From contig NZ_BFBY01000008.1 in the NCBI RefSeq assembly GCF_003423665.1, forward strand, positions 24,910 to 75,597: DNA of 50,688 nucleotides. The letters run 5' to 3'. This document shows positions 1 to 10,304 of this stretch, one piece after another. The notes under the pieces are model-generated. The model searched no databases. It saw only the letters and a list, made by a program, of their open reading frames with translations, and was not told where the DNA came from. The position numbers and the translations under genes were made by a program. The stretch's first letter is position 1. Every line of letters begins with the position of its first letter. Source of the DNA: Lactobacillus rodentium (GTDB lineage Bacteria > Bacillota > Bacilli > Lactobacillales > Lactobacillaceae).

Positions 1-309
1 GGTACGCCAACTGATACTGATGATGAAACTGTAGCACCACATCCAACTGTAACGCCTACTGATGATGAAACTACACCAGCTCGTACTGCTGAAGATAACG
101 GTGAAACTGCTCCAGTTCATGCAGGAGTAAATAATAATGGTGACAATGTTAACCATGCAAGCTTCTATGGCAACAGTAATGGCAATGATGGTCGAAAGAC
201 TTTACCACAAACTGGTGCCCATGCTAACATGGTGGGCTTGCTTGGCTTAATGATTGCTAGTGTTGGCGCAATCTTCGGCCTTGCAGCTGACAAGAAGCGT
301 AAAAACTAA
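1..309 (+). CDS. C-terminal end of LPQTG cell-wall-anchored surface protein (partial)
   Basis: The open frame enters from the left edge and ends at the TAA at 307-309, giving about 102 visible residues. It contains a Thr/Asp/Pro-rich wall-spanning stretch, an Asn/Gly-rich segment, then LPQTG, a hydrophobic helix and the basic tail KKRKN. This is the standard sortase A sorting signal, so the protein should be covalently linked to peptidoglycan. The last 60 or so residues closely match the end of the large surface protein at 793-7362, and the 3' untranslated regions are also similar, so the two genes look like tandem paralogues. The N-terminal domains are outside the window, so the ligand cannot be judged. 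Confidence 0.93.
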   Translation, partial: GTPTDTDDETVAPHPTVTPTDDETTPARTAEDNGETAPVHAGVNNNGDNVNHASFYGNSNGNDGRKTLPQTGAHANMVGLLGLMIASVGAIFGLAADKKRKN

Positions 310-374
310 TTTGATAGCATCTAATAATTTACATTCTTTAATCCTTTGATAAATAATTAGTTTTGCGCTTACTT

Positions 375-409
375 AAAAAGCACTCCAATGAAAATTGGGG
401 TGCTTTTTT
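375..409 (+). terminator. Intrinsic terminator of the first surface protein gene
   Basis: The stem GCACTCCAAT pairs with ATTGGGGTGC around a short AT-rich loop and is followed by six T residues. A near copy follows the next gene at 7428-7463. Confidence 0.85.
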
Positions 410-654
410 GTGTAATCTAATAAGTTAAATATATTCTTTCATCCTATATTTAAAAAATAAATAATAAATTTGAAATAACTCAAAGAAAATGTGATTTTAT
501 CAGCTTTTATAAGTGACAAAATAAGTTTTTGTTTAAAATAACATAATTAACTACTAAAAATAAAATAACAATAAACAACACTCAAAAAGAACAAAAATCA
601 CCCTAAATTTGCCAATATTTATAAAAAAATAAAAAATTTTTTATGGATTACGAA

Positions 655-670
655 TACCGTCCTTACGGTA
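655..670. promoter_or_regulatory. Short perfect palindrome upstream of the large surface protein gene
   Basis: TACCGT-CCTT-ACGGTA lies about 50 bp upstream of the predicted -35. The rest of the gap 310-792 is AT-rich, with only the terminator at 375-409 and the promoter at 720-748 recognisable. An operator role is a guess: the other surface genes do not carry this palindrome. Confidence 0.3.
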
Positions 671-719
671 AAAATAAGACTTATAATTCAATAATATTTA
701 ATATATGGACTAAAAATGT

Positions 720-748
720 TTGAAATATAAAAAAACAACAGTTATTAT
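720..748 (+). promoter_or_regulatory. SigA-type promoter with surface-gene motif
   Basis: TTGAAA at 720-725, a 17 bp spacer and TATTAT at 743-748 form a good SigA promoter. The spacer ends in AACAACAGT, and nearly the same sequence occupies the same place in the promoters at 7670 and 10230. The ribosome binding site AAGGAG lies about ten bases before the ATG at 793. Confidence 0.75.
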
Positions 749-792
749 ATTCAACTGTAAATTGATTTAAGTAAAAAAGGAGAAAAGATAGG

Positions 793-3700
793 ATGTTATC
801 AAAACGTAACTATAAAGAACGCTTACGCAAGATGGAACAAAAAACTGAACGTTTCTCAATTCGTAAGTTATCCGTTGGTGCTGCTTCAGTATTAATCGGA
901 TTATCATTTTTAGGATTTAACGCACACACTGCACACGCTGCAACTGACGACGTTAAGGCTAACAATGATGTTAAAGAAACTACTGATGCAAAGGTTGCTT
1001 CAGTAGATAGCCAATCTAACTTGGACATTAAGAATGCTTCAGATGTTGCATCATCATCAGCAAGCTCAGCTGCACAACCTGCAACTGAAAAAGCAAGTGC
1101 TGCTGTATCAAGCGCTGCAAGTTCAGCTGCTTCATCAGCTAGCGAAAAGGTAGCTTCAAGTGCTTCCTCAAGTGCCGCAAGTTCCGCAACTAGTGAAAAG
1201 GCAAGCTCAGCCGCAAAGAGTGAAGATGCAAAAGCAACTGCTTCATCAGCAGCTAAAGATGACAACGTTATTACTTCAAACGCTAACGGCGTTATCACTG
1301 GTAAGAACTCAAAGGGTACTTGGGCAGCTTTAGATGAAACTCAAGGCGTTAAAGTAGCCGTAACTGACTGGGATCAATTTGCTAATGCTTGGAATAACTC
1401 AACTGTTACCCAAATTGACTTACAAGGCGATATCAATGTTGATGATTCTTCAAACGTTACTAAGAAACCTAATCCAGTAGTCGCAAAACACAAGTTGGAA
1501 TTCACTGGTAACAGTATTTCACGTAAAGTAACTGTTAACGGTAACGGTCACGCTATTAACTTTGGTGATTGGTACTTTGATAATAGTTGGGAAAATAAGG
1601 TAGGTCTTATCCATACCAACGGTAACCGTGCTATGGCTACTCCTTGGAACGTTACTTACAATGATTTGACTGTTAACGCCAACAATACTAACCCATTTGG
1701 TTTTAGTGGTAACACTAACAATGCACCTAAGGGTGATGCATATGACAACCAAAAGTATGACCTTGTTAAATTTAACAACGTTACTGCAAACATTAAGAAT
1801 GGTTCATTAATTGATTCTGCTAATGTTAATGTTCAATTTAGCGGTGATAACAAGGTTACTTTACAAAGTATCATTAACAAGCATGCCGGAATTGATGCAA
1901 ACTCAGTTCAAGTATTAAATGGTACTACTATCATTAATGCTGCATCTCCAGATAAAACTGGTGGTGGTGTAATTGATGGTGAAGGTATGAACGTTATTTT
2001 GGTTACTCCACATAACGCAGCTGACTTCTCAGATCCTAAGACTGCTTATGATTCATTACATGTAGCTGAAGGTTCAACTTTAACTATTAACGCTAACACT
2101 AAGGATCAAGACGGAAAACTTATTAACTCAGCTATTCCAAACCAATACGACCTTCGTGGTATCGTAACTCGTGGTATGGGTGTTGCCAACGCTTCTGATT
2201 GGACTGATGGTACTTTAACTATCGATGGTAACTTAAATGAAACTTTAGGTAGTGGTCACTCATCAGCTATCATGGCTCGTAACTTAACTATTAATAAGAC
2301 TGGTAATGTTAACATTCTTACTCAACAAGATAACGAACATGATGGTTTTGAAAACAGTATTGTTGGTGCTGCTTCAGTCTTCAACGGCTTCCACGCTGGT
2401 GTTATTGCCTTAAACGTTGGTGGTATTCAAAGTTCTGACATTCAAGCTCATGACAGTAGCTTAATTGACAATGGTACTTTGAAGATTGTTCGTAAGGATG
2501 TTCCAGCAACTAACAAGGCTGATGGTAAGGTATGGGCTCCATTAATTGTCTTTGGTACTTATGGTAATAACCCAGTTAAATACACCATGAATGTTGGTGA
2601 AGGTGCTACTTTAGATCTTCAAGATCAAGCTTCTTTCGTAAGCCCAGCTTTATACACTGGTAAGATTATGACCAACACTCCATTTGCCGGTTTAATCAAC
2701 ATGTACGGTGTTAGCTCAAATGACGTTTTAAGCTTCACTAAGCCAGCATACGTAAACTTACAAAGAACTGGTCAACAAACTGGTACTTTAATTCGTCTTG
2801 AAGGTAACAATGACTCCAAGAATGCTGGTAATATGATCCAATTAAACGGTGTAACTCCAGGTGGTACTCCATTATCACAATGGGATACTGGTAACTACAC
2901 TGATAACCCATCAAACACTTGGCGCATTCAAAACTTAACTGCTCATGATGCCAAGGGTATGAGTGCTATCTTAGGTTACGACACTCTTAAGGGTTCAAAA
3001 GATGATCATACACTTAAGTTCCTTGATTCAAATGGTGCTGTAACTCTTACTATGGATAAGACCGGTCAAGTTGTTTACACTCGTAACAGCGATGGTCAAG
3101 TAGTTAACGATCCACAAGGTACTGTTGCTCAAGAAGTACAATTAAACAACTTCTTAAACAACTTTAACTTCTGGACTCCACAAAGAATTTCATTTGGTAA
3201 CAAGGCTGCAATTTCACAATCAATCTACGCACCTACTGATGTACAACAAGGTACTACTAAGACTGTAAAACCAACTGTCTTTAATACACCAAGTGATTCT
3301 CCACAACAAGATCAAATCAAGACTACTTATGCCAAGACTGATGATACTCCAGCATGGGTAAGCGTTGATGAAAACACTGGTGAATTAACTCTTACACCAA
3401 CTGCAGATAACAGTAAGGTTGGTATGTACAACGTTCCTGTACAAGTAACTTACACTGATCAAACTAACAGTGGTGAAACTTCTACTCAAACTGTTTTAGC
3501 CCCAGTATTTGTAACTGATGGTAATGAAACTGTTGTATGGCCAAAGGACCCAGAAGGTAACCTTAACGGTGCAATCGTAATTACTACTGATCCAAGCGCA
3601 CTTAAGGCACACGAAACTTCAGACAACAACATGGACTTAAAGGCAGACGCAGCAGTTAAGTCAATTGATGAATACCAAATGGATACTGTTAACACTATTA

Positions 3701-6700
3701 GCACTACTCCAACTTCTATCGCTAAAGATAGTAAGGGTATCACCATTTCATGGGATAAGGAACCCTCAACTGTTGTATCAGAAGCTACTAAGGGTGAAAC
3801 TATTAAAGGCAGCGTAAACGTAACCTTTGATAAGGATTCACAACCATTTGCCGACCAAGTTGTAGTAGAAGGTGACAATTACAAGACTACTTCAGACTTG
3901 AACATTGATGCACCAGGTGCTGTAGCCCAAGAAACTGCTCCAGCTACTCCAGTTAAAGCTACTGCTGGTACTCAATTAACTGATGATCAATTTAAGGCAT
4001 TAGTAAACAGCTTTGTTCCAGCAAGCGAAATTAATCACGCAACTTTACAAAGTGTTGATAAGGATAACGCTGTAGTACGTATTACTTTCAACGATAAAGA
4101 TGCCAAGGGCCAAAACACTTACTTAGATGTTAAGGTTCCAGCTAGCTACGTAACTACTCCATCAACTGATGCAGATAAGTACAACCCACAATACAACCCA
4201 GTAAACGTAAACCAAGGTGGTACTGCTCAAACTGGTGAACCAACATATGGTGAAGGCGTAACTGCTCCAGAAGGTACTAAGTACGAAATCTCAGGTAATC
4301 CTACTTACCCAGAAGGTATGACTGCAACTATTGATCCATCTACTGGTAACGTAACTATAACTACTAGTTCAAACACTCCAGAAGGTCCTGTATTTGTACC
4401 AGTAACAGTAACTTACCCAGATGGTTCACAAGATAATATTGATGCACCAATCGCTGTTGGTTCAAACACATTCATCGGTACTGATTACAGTGTAAGTGTT
4501 GACACTAATTTAGATAACCTTCACGAAACTACTGCTAACAGTATGAATCCAGATGCCAAAGATGCAATTACTAAGATTACTTGGTGGAACAACAATGATG
4601 TTCGTGCCGGTAAGAACTTAGATGGTACTGTAATTTACGACAAGGCTAATGGTACTGGTAACCTTAATGACGTAACTGTTGAATGGATTAACCCAATCAA
4701 CACTAACGTAGATAAGGCTACTATGGATGAAATTCTTCCAGGTTCTAATACTTCAACTGTTTCTGATATAAACCCAGCAATCAAGATTACTTACGGTGCA
4801 AACAGTCAATTAATTAAGGATACTGGTAACGGTATCTTCTCAGCTGTAAATGGTGGTAGTCAAACTGCTAAATGGTATGGTGATGGTGTAACTGTACAAG
4901 GTGCAGATGCTAAGAACCCAGCTAAGCCAGTTGACGTAACTGAAGGTGTAAATGAATTAACTCCTGATCAAGTAGCTGCTTTAATTAACACTACTAACTT
5001 AGATAAGTTAACTGCTAACAAGCCTGTATCATACACTTGGGCAACTCCACTTAAGAAGGGTGATACTCAAGGTACTGTTAAAATCACATTTAGTGATAAG
5101 GCTGCAAATGGTCAAGCAACTTACTTGAACGTTGAATTACCAGCAGGTGCAATTAATGTAATTGATCCTAACGACACTCCAACTTACAGTGAAAATGCTA
5201 CTGGTACTCCAATTGTTACTGAACAAGGTGTAGAACCAAACCCAGCAGATGGTATTGGTAACAAGGATGAATTAGATCCTAATACTAAGTACACTTGGAC
5301 TAATGGTGAACCAGATGTAAGCAAGATCGGTGTATCAACTGTAACTATTACAGTTCACTACCCAGATGGTAAAACTCAAAACGTTGATACCCCATTAATC
5401 GTTACTGGAACTGAAATTCCAACTAACCCTAATGATCCAAGTCAATCTGATTTATTCAAGACCGTAACTAGAACTATCGACGGAACTACTCCAGATGGTA
5501 AGAAGGTTTCAGATCAACCAGAAGAAGTAATCTTTGCACGTACTAAGACTGTTGATAAGAATGGTGATACTACTTACGGTGAATACCAAGTCTTTGAAAA
5601 TGGTAAGCAAACTGGCAAGACTACTGGTAGCTTTGCAGAAGTAGATGTACCACAAGTAGATGGCTACACTTCATATGTTGATGGTAAAGCAGCAACAGAA
5701 GTACCAGCTGTAAACGATGTAACTCCAGAAACTAAGTCAACAACTGTAACTGTAACTTACACTAAGCAAACTCCAACTTACAGTGAAAACGCAACAGGTA
5801 CTCCAATCGTTACTGAACAAGGTAAGATGCCAAACCCAGCAGATGGTATTGGTAACAAGGATGAATTAGATCCTAATACTAAGTACACTTGGACTAACGG
5901 TGAACCTGATGTAAATACCATTGGTGAAAAACAAGTAAGTATCACTGTAACTTACCCAGATGGTAAGACTCAAATTGTTGATACTCCATTAATCGTTACT
6001 GGTACTGAATACCCAACTGACCCAACTGATAAAGATCAAAAAGACTTATTCACTACAGTAACTAGAAATATTACAGTAACTGCCCCAGGTGCTGAACCTA
6101 AGACTACTGTTCAAACTGTAACCTTTGCACGTACTAAGACTGTTAAGGCTGAAAATGGTAAGGCTGTAACTACTTACAGCGCATACACTGTTTACAACAC
6201 TGATACTAACAAGTTAACTAACGCTACTGAAACTACTTTACCAGCAGTTCCTGTAAAACAAATCGATGGTTACACTTCATTAGTTGATGGTAAAGCAGCT
6301 ACTGAAGTTCCAGCACTTAAGGTAAATGCATCAAGCAAACCTGCAGATGTAACTGTAACTTACACTAACAACCCAACTGATGCTGATAAATACACTCCAG
6401 AAGGACAAGATGTTCCTACTAAGGAAGGTATCGTACCTCCTGCAGAAGATGGTATTAAGAACAAGGGTGATTTACCAGATGGTACTAAGTACAGCTGGAA
6501 GGGTACTCCAGATGTAACTACTCCAGGTAGCAACCCAGCAGTAGTTATCGTAACTTACCCAGATGGTTCACAAGATGAAGTTCCTGTTAATGTAATTGTT
6601 CCAACTCCAGAAGGACAAGATGTAAACACTCCACAAGGTGTTGTACCAGATCCTGAAAAGGGTATTAAGAACCCACAAGACATGCCAGCTGGCACTAAGT

Positions 6701-7362
6701 ACACTTGGAAGGATACTCCAGAAGTAAACACTATTGGTAGTCATCCAGCAGTAGTTGTAGTAACTTACCCAGATGGTCATAAGACAGAAGTACCAGTAAC
6801 TGTAATCGTAACTGATAACACTGCAGGTACTCCTGTAACTCCAACTCAACCAACTGATGCAGATAAGTACACTCCAGAACCAAAACCAATTGATACTGAT
6901 AAGGGTGTAATGCCAGATCCAGAAGATGGTATTAAGAACCCAGGTGACTTACCATCAGGTACGCACTACGAATGGACTAATGGTGAACCAGATGTAAACA
7001 CTCCAGGTACTAGAGAAGTATCTATCACTGTTGTTTACCCAGATGGTTCAACAGATATCGTAACTACTACTATCACTGTTCATGAACCAGCTCCAGTCCA
7101 CGCAGGTGACAACGATGATGTTGACACTAACAATGGTGGCAATGGTAATGGTGAAACTGCACCAGTTCATGCAGCAGTAACTAACAACGGTGGTAATGGT
7201 AACCACGCAAGCTTCTACAACAACAATGGTAACGGCGACAAGACCGCTAAGACTTTACCACAAACTGGTGCAGAAGCTAACATGGCTGGCTTACTTGGCT
7301 TAATGATTGCTAGTGTAGGTGCAATCTTAGGCTTAGCAGCTGACAAGAAGCGTAAAAACTAA
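793..7362 (+). CDS. Giant YSIRK/LPQTG surface adhesin with beta-helix, Mub-B2-like and Rib domains
   Basis: This 2189-residue protein starts with a YSIRK-type signal peptide (FSIRKLSVGAASVLIG at about 21-36, cleavage near AHAA). A Ser/Ala-rich linker follows to about residue 155. Next comes a long Asn/Gly/Thr-rich region to about 790, with the spacing expected of a parallel beta-helix or pectate-lyase-like adhesive domain. Further on are YPDG-type beta domains, then alternating Rib-like and Mub-B2-like modules: Rib-like near 1461, 1659, 1865, 1936 and 2025, and Mub-B2-like near 1552-1657 and 1750-1858. LPQTG is at 2155, followed by a helix and KKRKN. The protein should be sortase-anchored with an adhesive role in a mucosal host; that role comes from the families, and the ligand is unknown. 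It is transcribed alone, between its own promoter and terminator. Confidence 0.95.
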   Translation: MLSKRNYKERLRKMEQKTERFSIRKLSVGAASVLIGLSFLGFNAHTAHAATDDVKANNDVKETTDAKVASVDSQSNLDIKNASDVASSSASSAAQPATEKASAAVSSAASSAASSASEKVASSASSSAASSATSEKASSAAKSEDAKATASSAAKDDNVITSNANGVITGKNSKGTWAALDETQGVKVAVTDWDQFANAWNNSTVTQIDLQGDINVDDSSNVTKKPNPVVAKHKLEFTGNSISRKVTVNGNGHAINFGDWYFDNSWENKVGLIHTNGNRAMATPWNVTYNDLTVNANNTNPFGFSGNTNNAPKGDAYDNQKYDLVKFNNVTANIKNGSLIDSANVNVQFSGDNKVTLQSIINKHAGIDANSVQVLNGTTIINAASPDKTGGGVIDGEGMNVILVTPHNAADFSDPKTAYDSLHVAEGSTLTINANTKDQDGKLINSAIPNQYDLRGIVTRGMGVANASDWTDGTLTIDGNLNETLGSGHSSAIMARNLTINKTGNVNILTQQDNEHDGFENSIVGAASVFNGFHAGVIALNVGGIQSSDIQAHDSSLIDNGTLKIVRKDVPATNKADGKVWAPLIVFGTYGNNPVKYTMNVGEGATLDLQDQASFVSPALYTGKIMTNTPFAGLINMYGVSSNDVLSFTKPAYVNLQRTGQQTGTLIRLEGNNDSKNAGNMIQLNGVTPGGTPLSQWDTGNYTDNPSNTWRIQNLTAHDAKGMSAILGYDTLKGSKDDHTLKFLDSNGAVTLTMDKTGQVVYTRNSDGQVVNDPQGTVAQEVQLNNFLNNFNFWTPQRISFGNKAAISQSIYAPTDVQQGTTKTVKPTVFNTPSDSPQQDQIKTTYAKTDDTPAWVSVDENTGELTLTPTADNSKVGMYNVPVQVTYTDQTNSGETSTQTVLAPVFVTDGNETVVWPKDPEGNLNGAIVITTDPSALKAHETSDNNMDLKADAAVKSIDEYQMDTVNTISTTPTSIAKDSKGITISWDKEPSTVVSEATKGETIKGSVNVTFDKDSQPFADQVVVEGDNYKTTSDLNIDAPGAVAQETAPATPVKATAGTQLTDDQFKALVNSFVPASEINHATLQSVDKDNAVVRITFNDKDAKGQNTYLDVKVPASYVTTPSTDADKYNPQYNPVNVNQGGTAQTGEPTYGEGVTAPEGTKYEISGNPTYPEGMTATIDPSTGNVTITTSSNTPEGPVFVPVTVTYPDGSQDNIDAPIAVGSNTFIGTDYSVSVDTNLDNLHETTANSMNPDAKDAITKITWWNNNDVRAGKNLDGTVIYDKANGTGNLNDVTVEWINPINTNVDKATMDEILPGSNTSTVSDINPAIKITYGANSQLIKDTGNGIFSAVNGGSQTAKWYGDGVTVQGADAKNPAKPVDVTEGVNELTPDQVAALINTTNLDKLTANKPVSYTWATPLKKGDTQGTVKITFSDKAANGQATYLNVELPAGAINVIDPNDTPTYSENATGTPIVTEQGVEPNPADGIGNKDELDPNTKYTWTNGEPDVSKIGVSTVTITVHYPDGKTQNVDTPLIVTGTEIPTNPNDPSQSDLFKTVTRTIDGTTPDGKKVSDQPEEVIFARTKTVDKNGDTTYGEYQVFENGKQTGKTTGSFAEVDVPQVDGYTSYVDGKAATEVPAVNDVTPETKSTTVTVTYTKQTPTYSENATGTPIVTEQGKMPNPADGIGNKDELDPNTKYTWTNGEPDVNTIGEKQVSITVTYPDGKTQIVDTPLIVTGTEYPTDPTDKDQKDLFTTVTRNITVTAPGAEPKTTVQTVTFARTKTVKAENGKAVTTYSAYTVYNTDTNKLTNATETTLPAVPVKQIDGYTSLVDGKAATEVPALKVNASSKPADVTVTYTNNPTDADKYTPEGQDVPTKEGIVPPAEDGIKNKGDLPDGTKYSWKGTPDVTTPGSNPAVVIVTYPDGSQDEVPVNVIVPTPEGQDVNTPQGVVPDPEKGIKNPQDMPAGTKYTWKDTPEVNTIGSHPAVVVVTYPDGHKTEVPVTVIVTDNTAGTPVTPTQPTDADKYTPEPKPIDTDKGVMPDPEDGIKNPGDLPSGTHYEWTNGEPDVNTPGTREVSITVVYPDGSTDIVTTTITVHEPAPVHAGDNDDVDTNNGGNGNGETAPVHAAVTNNGGNGNHASFYNNNGNGDKTAKTLPQTGAEANMAGLLGLMIASVGAILGLAADKKRKN

Positions 7363-7427
7363 TTTTGATAACATCTAATAAATCTATTCTTTAATCCTCT
7401 AATAAGTAATTAGTTTTTAGCTTAGAG

Positions 7428-7463
7428 AAAAAGCACTTCGATGAAAAATCGAGGTGCTTTTTT
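7428..7463 (+). terminator. Intrinsic terminator of the giant adhesin gene
   Basis: GCACTTCGAT pairs with ATCGAGGTGC and a T run follows. It is homologous in position and sequence to 375-409, and the intervening 3' UTR (ATTCTTTAATCCT and the TAATTAG that follows) is also shared. Confidence 0.85.
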
Positions 7464-7669
7464 GTGTCTCTAAGATATTTTAATTAAAATAACAAAAAAC
7501 AACGCGTTAAAAAATAACGTTTATAAATATCGCGATTTGAGGGGAAAATAGGTAAAAATAATAAAAAATAAAAATTTTTTTGAATTTTTTTTATTTTCTC
7601 TAATAGCAAGAGAGAGTAGGAAGGAAAAAGAAATATTATTATAAATAATAACTAATCATAAAATAATAT

Positions 7670-7698
7670 TTGAAAAATAAAAAAACAACAGTTATTAT
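7670..7698 (+). promoter_or_regulatory. SigA-type promoter with surface-gene motif
   Basis: TTGAAA at 7670-7675, a 17 bp spacer and TATTAT at 7693-7698, with AACAACAGT ending the spacer exactly as at 720-748. The remainder of the gap 7363-7753 is AT-rich and shows only the preceding terminator. Confidence 0.75.
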
Positions 7699-7753
7699 AA
7701 TTTATGTAAATTAGATGTAGATAAAACTTATATTTAAAAAGAGGGATTTAAGG

Positions 7754-9943
7754 ATGTTATCAAAAAATAATTTTCAAGAACGTTTACGTAAAATGGAACA
7801 AAAGAATGAACACTTTTCAATTCGTAAGTTAACCGTTGGTGCTGCTTCAGTATTAATTGGTTTAACATTTTTAGGATTTAGTGGTCATACTGTTCATGCT
7901 GATACAACAGATGCAAGTGGAGTAACGTATACTAAATACCAACCAGAACAAAAGCCAGAACCACATCATCAACCAGTAGATCCTAGTAAACAACCAACAG
8001 GTATTAGTTTTCCAGATCTTCCATCTGGGGTAAACACGGTCTATTATGGTGGTGATGAAAATACAACTCCAGCAAATCAATCAACTCCAGCTTCAGATGA
8101 AACAAAAGATGCAAGTGGAGTAACCTATACTAAATACCAACCAGAATCAAAGCCAGAACCAGAACATGAAAAAGTGGCTCCTAACCCAGTACAAGGTATT
8201 ACTAATCCAAATCCTCCACAACCAGGTCGTGTAAATTGGGGGACCAGTGATAATGATACTACTGAAACTACGAAACCGGCTGCACCAACAGTAACAACAA
8301 CTTATAACGATGACAATACAGAGCAGACCCCTGAAAACGTTACTTATACAAAGGCTCCATCTGAAAAGCCAGTTGATAAGGAAACAAGTAATGTTTCAGA
8401 ACTTGTTTATCAAGAATTTAGCGTTAACATGCCTAATTCACAAGATCGTTTTTACAAATTTACTAATAAAAACGAAATGAGTGGTAAAAAGGATAGTGAG
8501 GGAAATTATACTTGGGATCCAATTTCTTTTGATGAACAATCATTAAGCTCAGTCTTAGCTGGTAACAACTTTATAAATAGTGGAACAGGAAAATCAGTAA
8601 ACTCTCTTCCTACATTAGATGGATATAAGGCAAAAATTGATAGTGTTGTTGTAAGTCCAGATGACAGGGATGCAGATAAAGCGGCATCTTCTAAATTATT
8701 GTTGGAGTTACAAAATGAGATTGAAGCAAATCCATATCAAATTCCAGCATATACTGTTGACTATCCATTAAATGTAAGCTTCCATATTATTTACGAACGT
8801 ACAAATACTCCATTAAAACAAGATACCTTCCAAGAATTAGATGTTTATTTACCAAATGAAAGAGATGTTCAATACTATAAGCATTTTGATACTGTAACAT
8901 TGACAGGTGAGAAAGACGCAAATGGTAAAGAGAGCTGGAATTCAAGTTCTTACCAAGCACATTCTTTAAGTTCACTTTTAGCAGGTAATGATTTTATTTC
9001 CGCTAATACTGCATCAGATAATAATGCACTTCCAACTATGAAGGGCTATACACCTAAAATAGTTAAAGCATATTTGGTTAATGCTCCAAGTGACAACCCT
9101 ACTGTATCCGGATTATTAGATGAATTAGATGCAAAAATTGCAGAAAATCCATACGAAGTCCCAGCTTATACTATTCCAGCTGGTTTATCTACACCATTAC
9201 GAGTTGGATTTGATGTGGTTTATGAAGCAAATAGCACAAGTGGAACTCCATTAACTCAAGACGACAAACCAGCATATGAAGGTGGTGTTTCAGGCACTCC
9301 ATTAACTCAAGATGACAAACCAGCATTTAACGGTGGTGTTGCAGGAATTCCATTAACTCAAGACGACAAACCAGCGTTTAACGGTGGTGTCGCAGGAATT
9401 CCATTAACTCAAGACGACAAACCAGCGTTTAACGGTGGTGTCGCAGGAATTCCATTAACTCAAGACGACAAACCAGCATTTAACGGTGGCGTCTCAGGAA
9501 CTCCATTAACTCAAGACGACAAACCAGCATTTAATGGTGGTGTTTCAGGTATTCCAGAAACTCAACCAGACTTACCAGTAGCACCACTTCCAGAAGAACC
9601 TGAAACTCCAACTACTCCAACTGACAACAACAATGTTCCAGGCCAACCAGTTGATACAAATGAAGGTACAGTAGCACCTCACCCAACTGACAATCCAGAT
9701 AATGGTGATAACAGTGTTGAAACTCCAGTTGTACATGCAACTGAAGCTGTAAAGGCTGATAATACTGATAACGGCGTAACTGCTCCAGTTCACGCAGCAG
9801 CAGTTGCTCACAATGATGAAAAGAAGGCAAACACTTTACCACAAACTGGTGCAAAAGCTACTCCAGCTGGTGTACTTGGTTTAATGCTTGCTAGTGTAGG
9901 CGCAATCTTCGGCTTAGCTGCAACCAAGAAGCGTAAGAACTAA
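7754..9943 (+). CDS. YSIRK/LPQTG surface protein with 17-residue repeat stalk
   Basis: The 729-residue protein has a YSIRK signal peptide and a cleavage site near VHADT. Two short TYTKYQPE-containing segments follow. Then come two related domains of about 130 residues (about 215-350 and 355-490), each with a YQEF/FQEL start, an LSS[VL]LAGN core and an ANPYxIPAY or ENPYxVPAY motif. Six 17-residue repeats of the form GTPLTQDDKPAFNGGVA, a Pro/Asp-rich spacer and LPQTG at 695 follow, ending in KKRKN. The 130-residue domain also occurs twice in each of the next two genes, so it is a family module; I do not recognise a characterised function for it. The repeats probably act as a stalk through the wall. 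The gene stands alone between its own promoter and terminator. Confidence 0.93.
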   Translation: MLSKNNFQERLRKMEQKNEHFSIRKLTVGAASVLIGLTFLGFSGHTVHADTTDASGVTYTKYQPEQKPEPHHQPVDPSKQPTGISFPDLPSGVNTVYYGGDENTTPANQSTPASDETKDASGVTYTKYQPESKPEPEHEKVAPNPVQGITNPNPPQPGRVNWGTSDNDTTETTKPAAPTVTTTYNDDNTEQTPENVTYTKAPSEKPVDKETSNVSELVYQEFSVNMPNSQDRFYKFTNKNEMSGKKDSEGNYTWDPISFDEQSLSSVLAGNNFINSGTGKSVNSLPTLDGYKAKIDSVVVSPDDRDADKAASSKLLLELQNEIEANPYQIPAYTVDYPLNVSFHIIYERTNTPLKQDTFQELDVYLPNERDVQYYKHFDTVTLTGEKDANGKESWNSSSYQAHSLSSLLAGNDFISANTASDNNALPTMKGYTPKIVKAYLVNAPSDNPTVSGLLDELDAKIAENPYEVPAYTIPAGLSTPLRVGFDVVYEANSTSGTPLTQDDKPAYEGGVSGTPLTQDDKPAFNGGVAGIPLTQDDKPAFNGGVAGIPLTQDDKPAFNGGVAGIPLTQDDKPAFNGGVSGTPLTQDDKPAFNGGVSGIPETQPDLPVAPLPEEPETPTTPTDNNNVPGQPVDTNEGTVAPHPTDNPDNGDNSVETPVVHATEAVKADNTDNGVTAPVHAAAVAHNDEKKANTLPQTGAKATPAGVLGLMLASVGAIFGLAATKKRKN
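9242..9547 (+). repeat. Six tandem 51-bp repeats encoding a 17-residue wall-stalk unit
   Basis: Six in-frame 51 bp units encode GTPLTQDDKPAFNGGVA-type peptides. The middle units differ by only a few bases (GTP versus GIP, and VA versus VS). Because the unit is a multiple of three and nearly identical, copy number can change without breaking the frame. Confidence 0.93.
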
Positions 9944-9974
9944 TAATTAGTCTTAAAATTAAAAGATTTTACCT

Positions 9975-10009
9975 AAAACACACTCCGAGATAATAGGAGT
10001 GTGTTTTTT
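9975..10009 (+). terminator. Intrinsic terminator
   Basis: AAAACACACTCC and GGAGTGTGTTTT form the stem, and a T run ends at about 10009. Confidence 0.85.
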
Positions 10010-10229
10010 GGTGACCTTAAAGATATATTAATAGGTAAAAAATAATAAATAACAAAAAATAGTATGATTATAAATTAAGCTTGCAAACGTTGTTATTTAA
10101 AGCAAAAATAGCGTTTTTTTGCAGAAATTGACAAATTTTTATTAAAGAAATTTAATCGCGCTAATGCAACAGCGAGTAAGAAAAAAAGCTACGCGCGCTA
10201 ATTTACTAGTAAATTATTTGATCTATTAT

Positions 10230-10258
10230 TTGAAAAATAAAAAAACAACAGTTATCAT
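10230..10258 (+). promoter_or_regulatory. SigA-type promoter with surface-gene motif
   Basis: TTGAAA at 10230-10235, a 17 bp spacer and TATCAT at 10253-10258. The spacer again ends in AACAACAGT. The rest of 9944-10304 holds the preceding terminator and AT-rich sequence with a small TTTACTAGTAAA palindrome. Confidence 0.7.
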
Positions 10259-10304
10259 TTTTCGTGTAAAAACGGATGGATGAGTAAAGAAAAGAGTTAT
10301 GATT

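Noticed and set aside
810-1298. Minus-strand open frame of 162 codons inside the giant adhesin gene
   Set aside because: It mirrors the Ser/Ala-rich low-complexity coding region on the plus strand, lacks a ribosome binding site, and other such frames lie opposite the repeats.
9242-9547. CRISPR array
   Set aside because: The 51 bp repeats are contiguous, without spacers, and are in frame within a surface protein gene.
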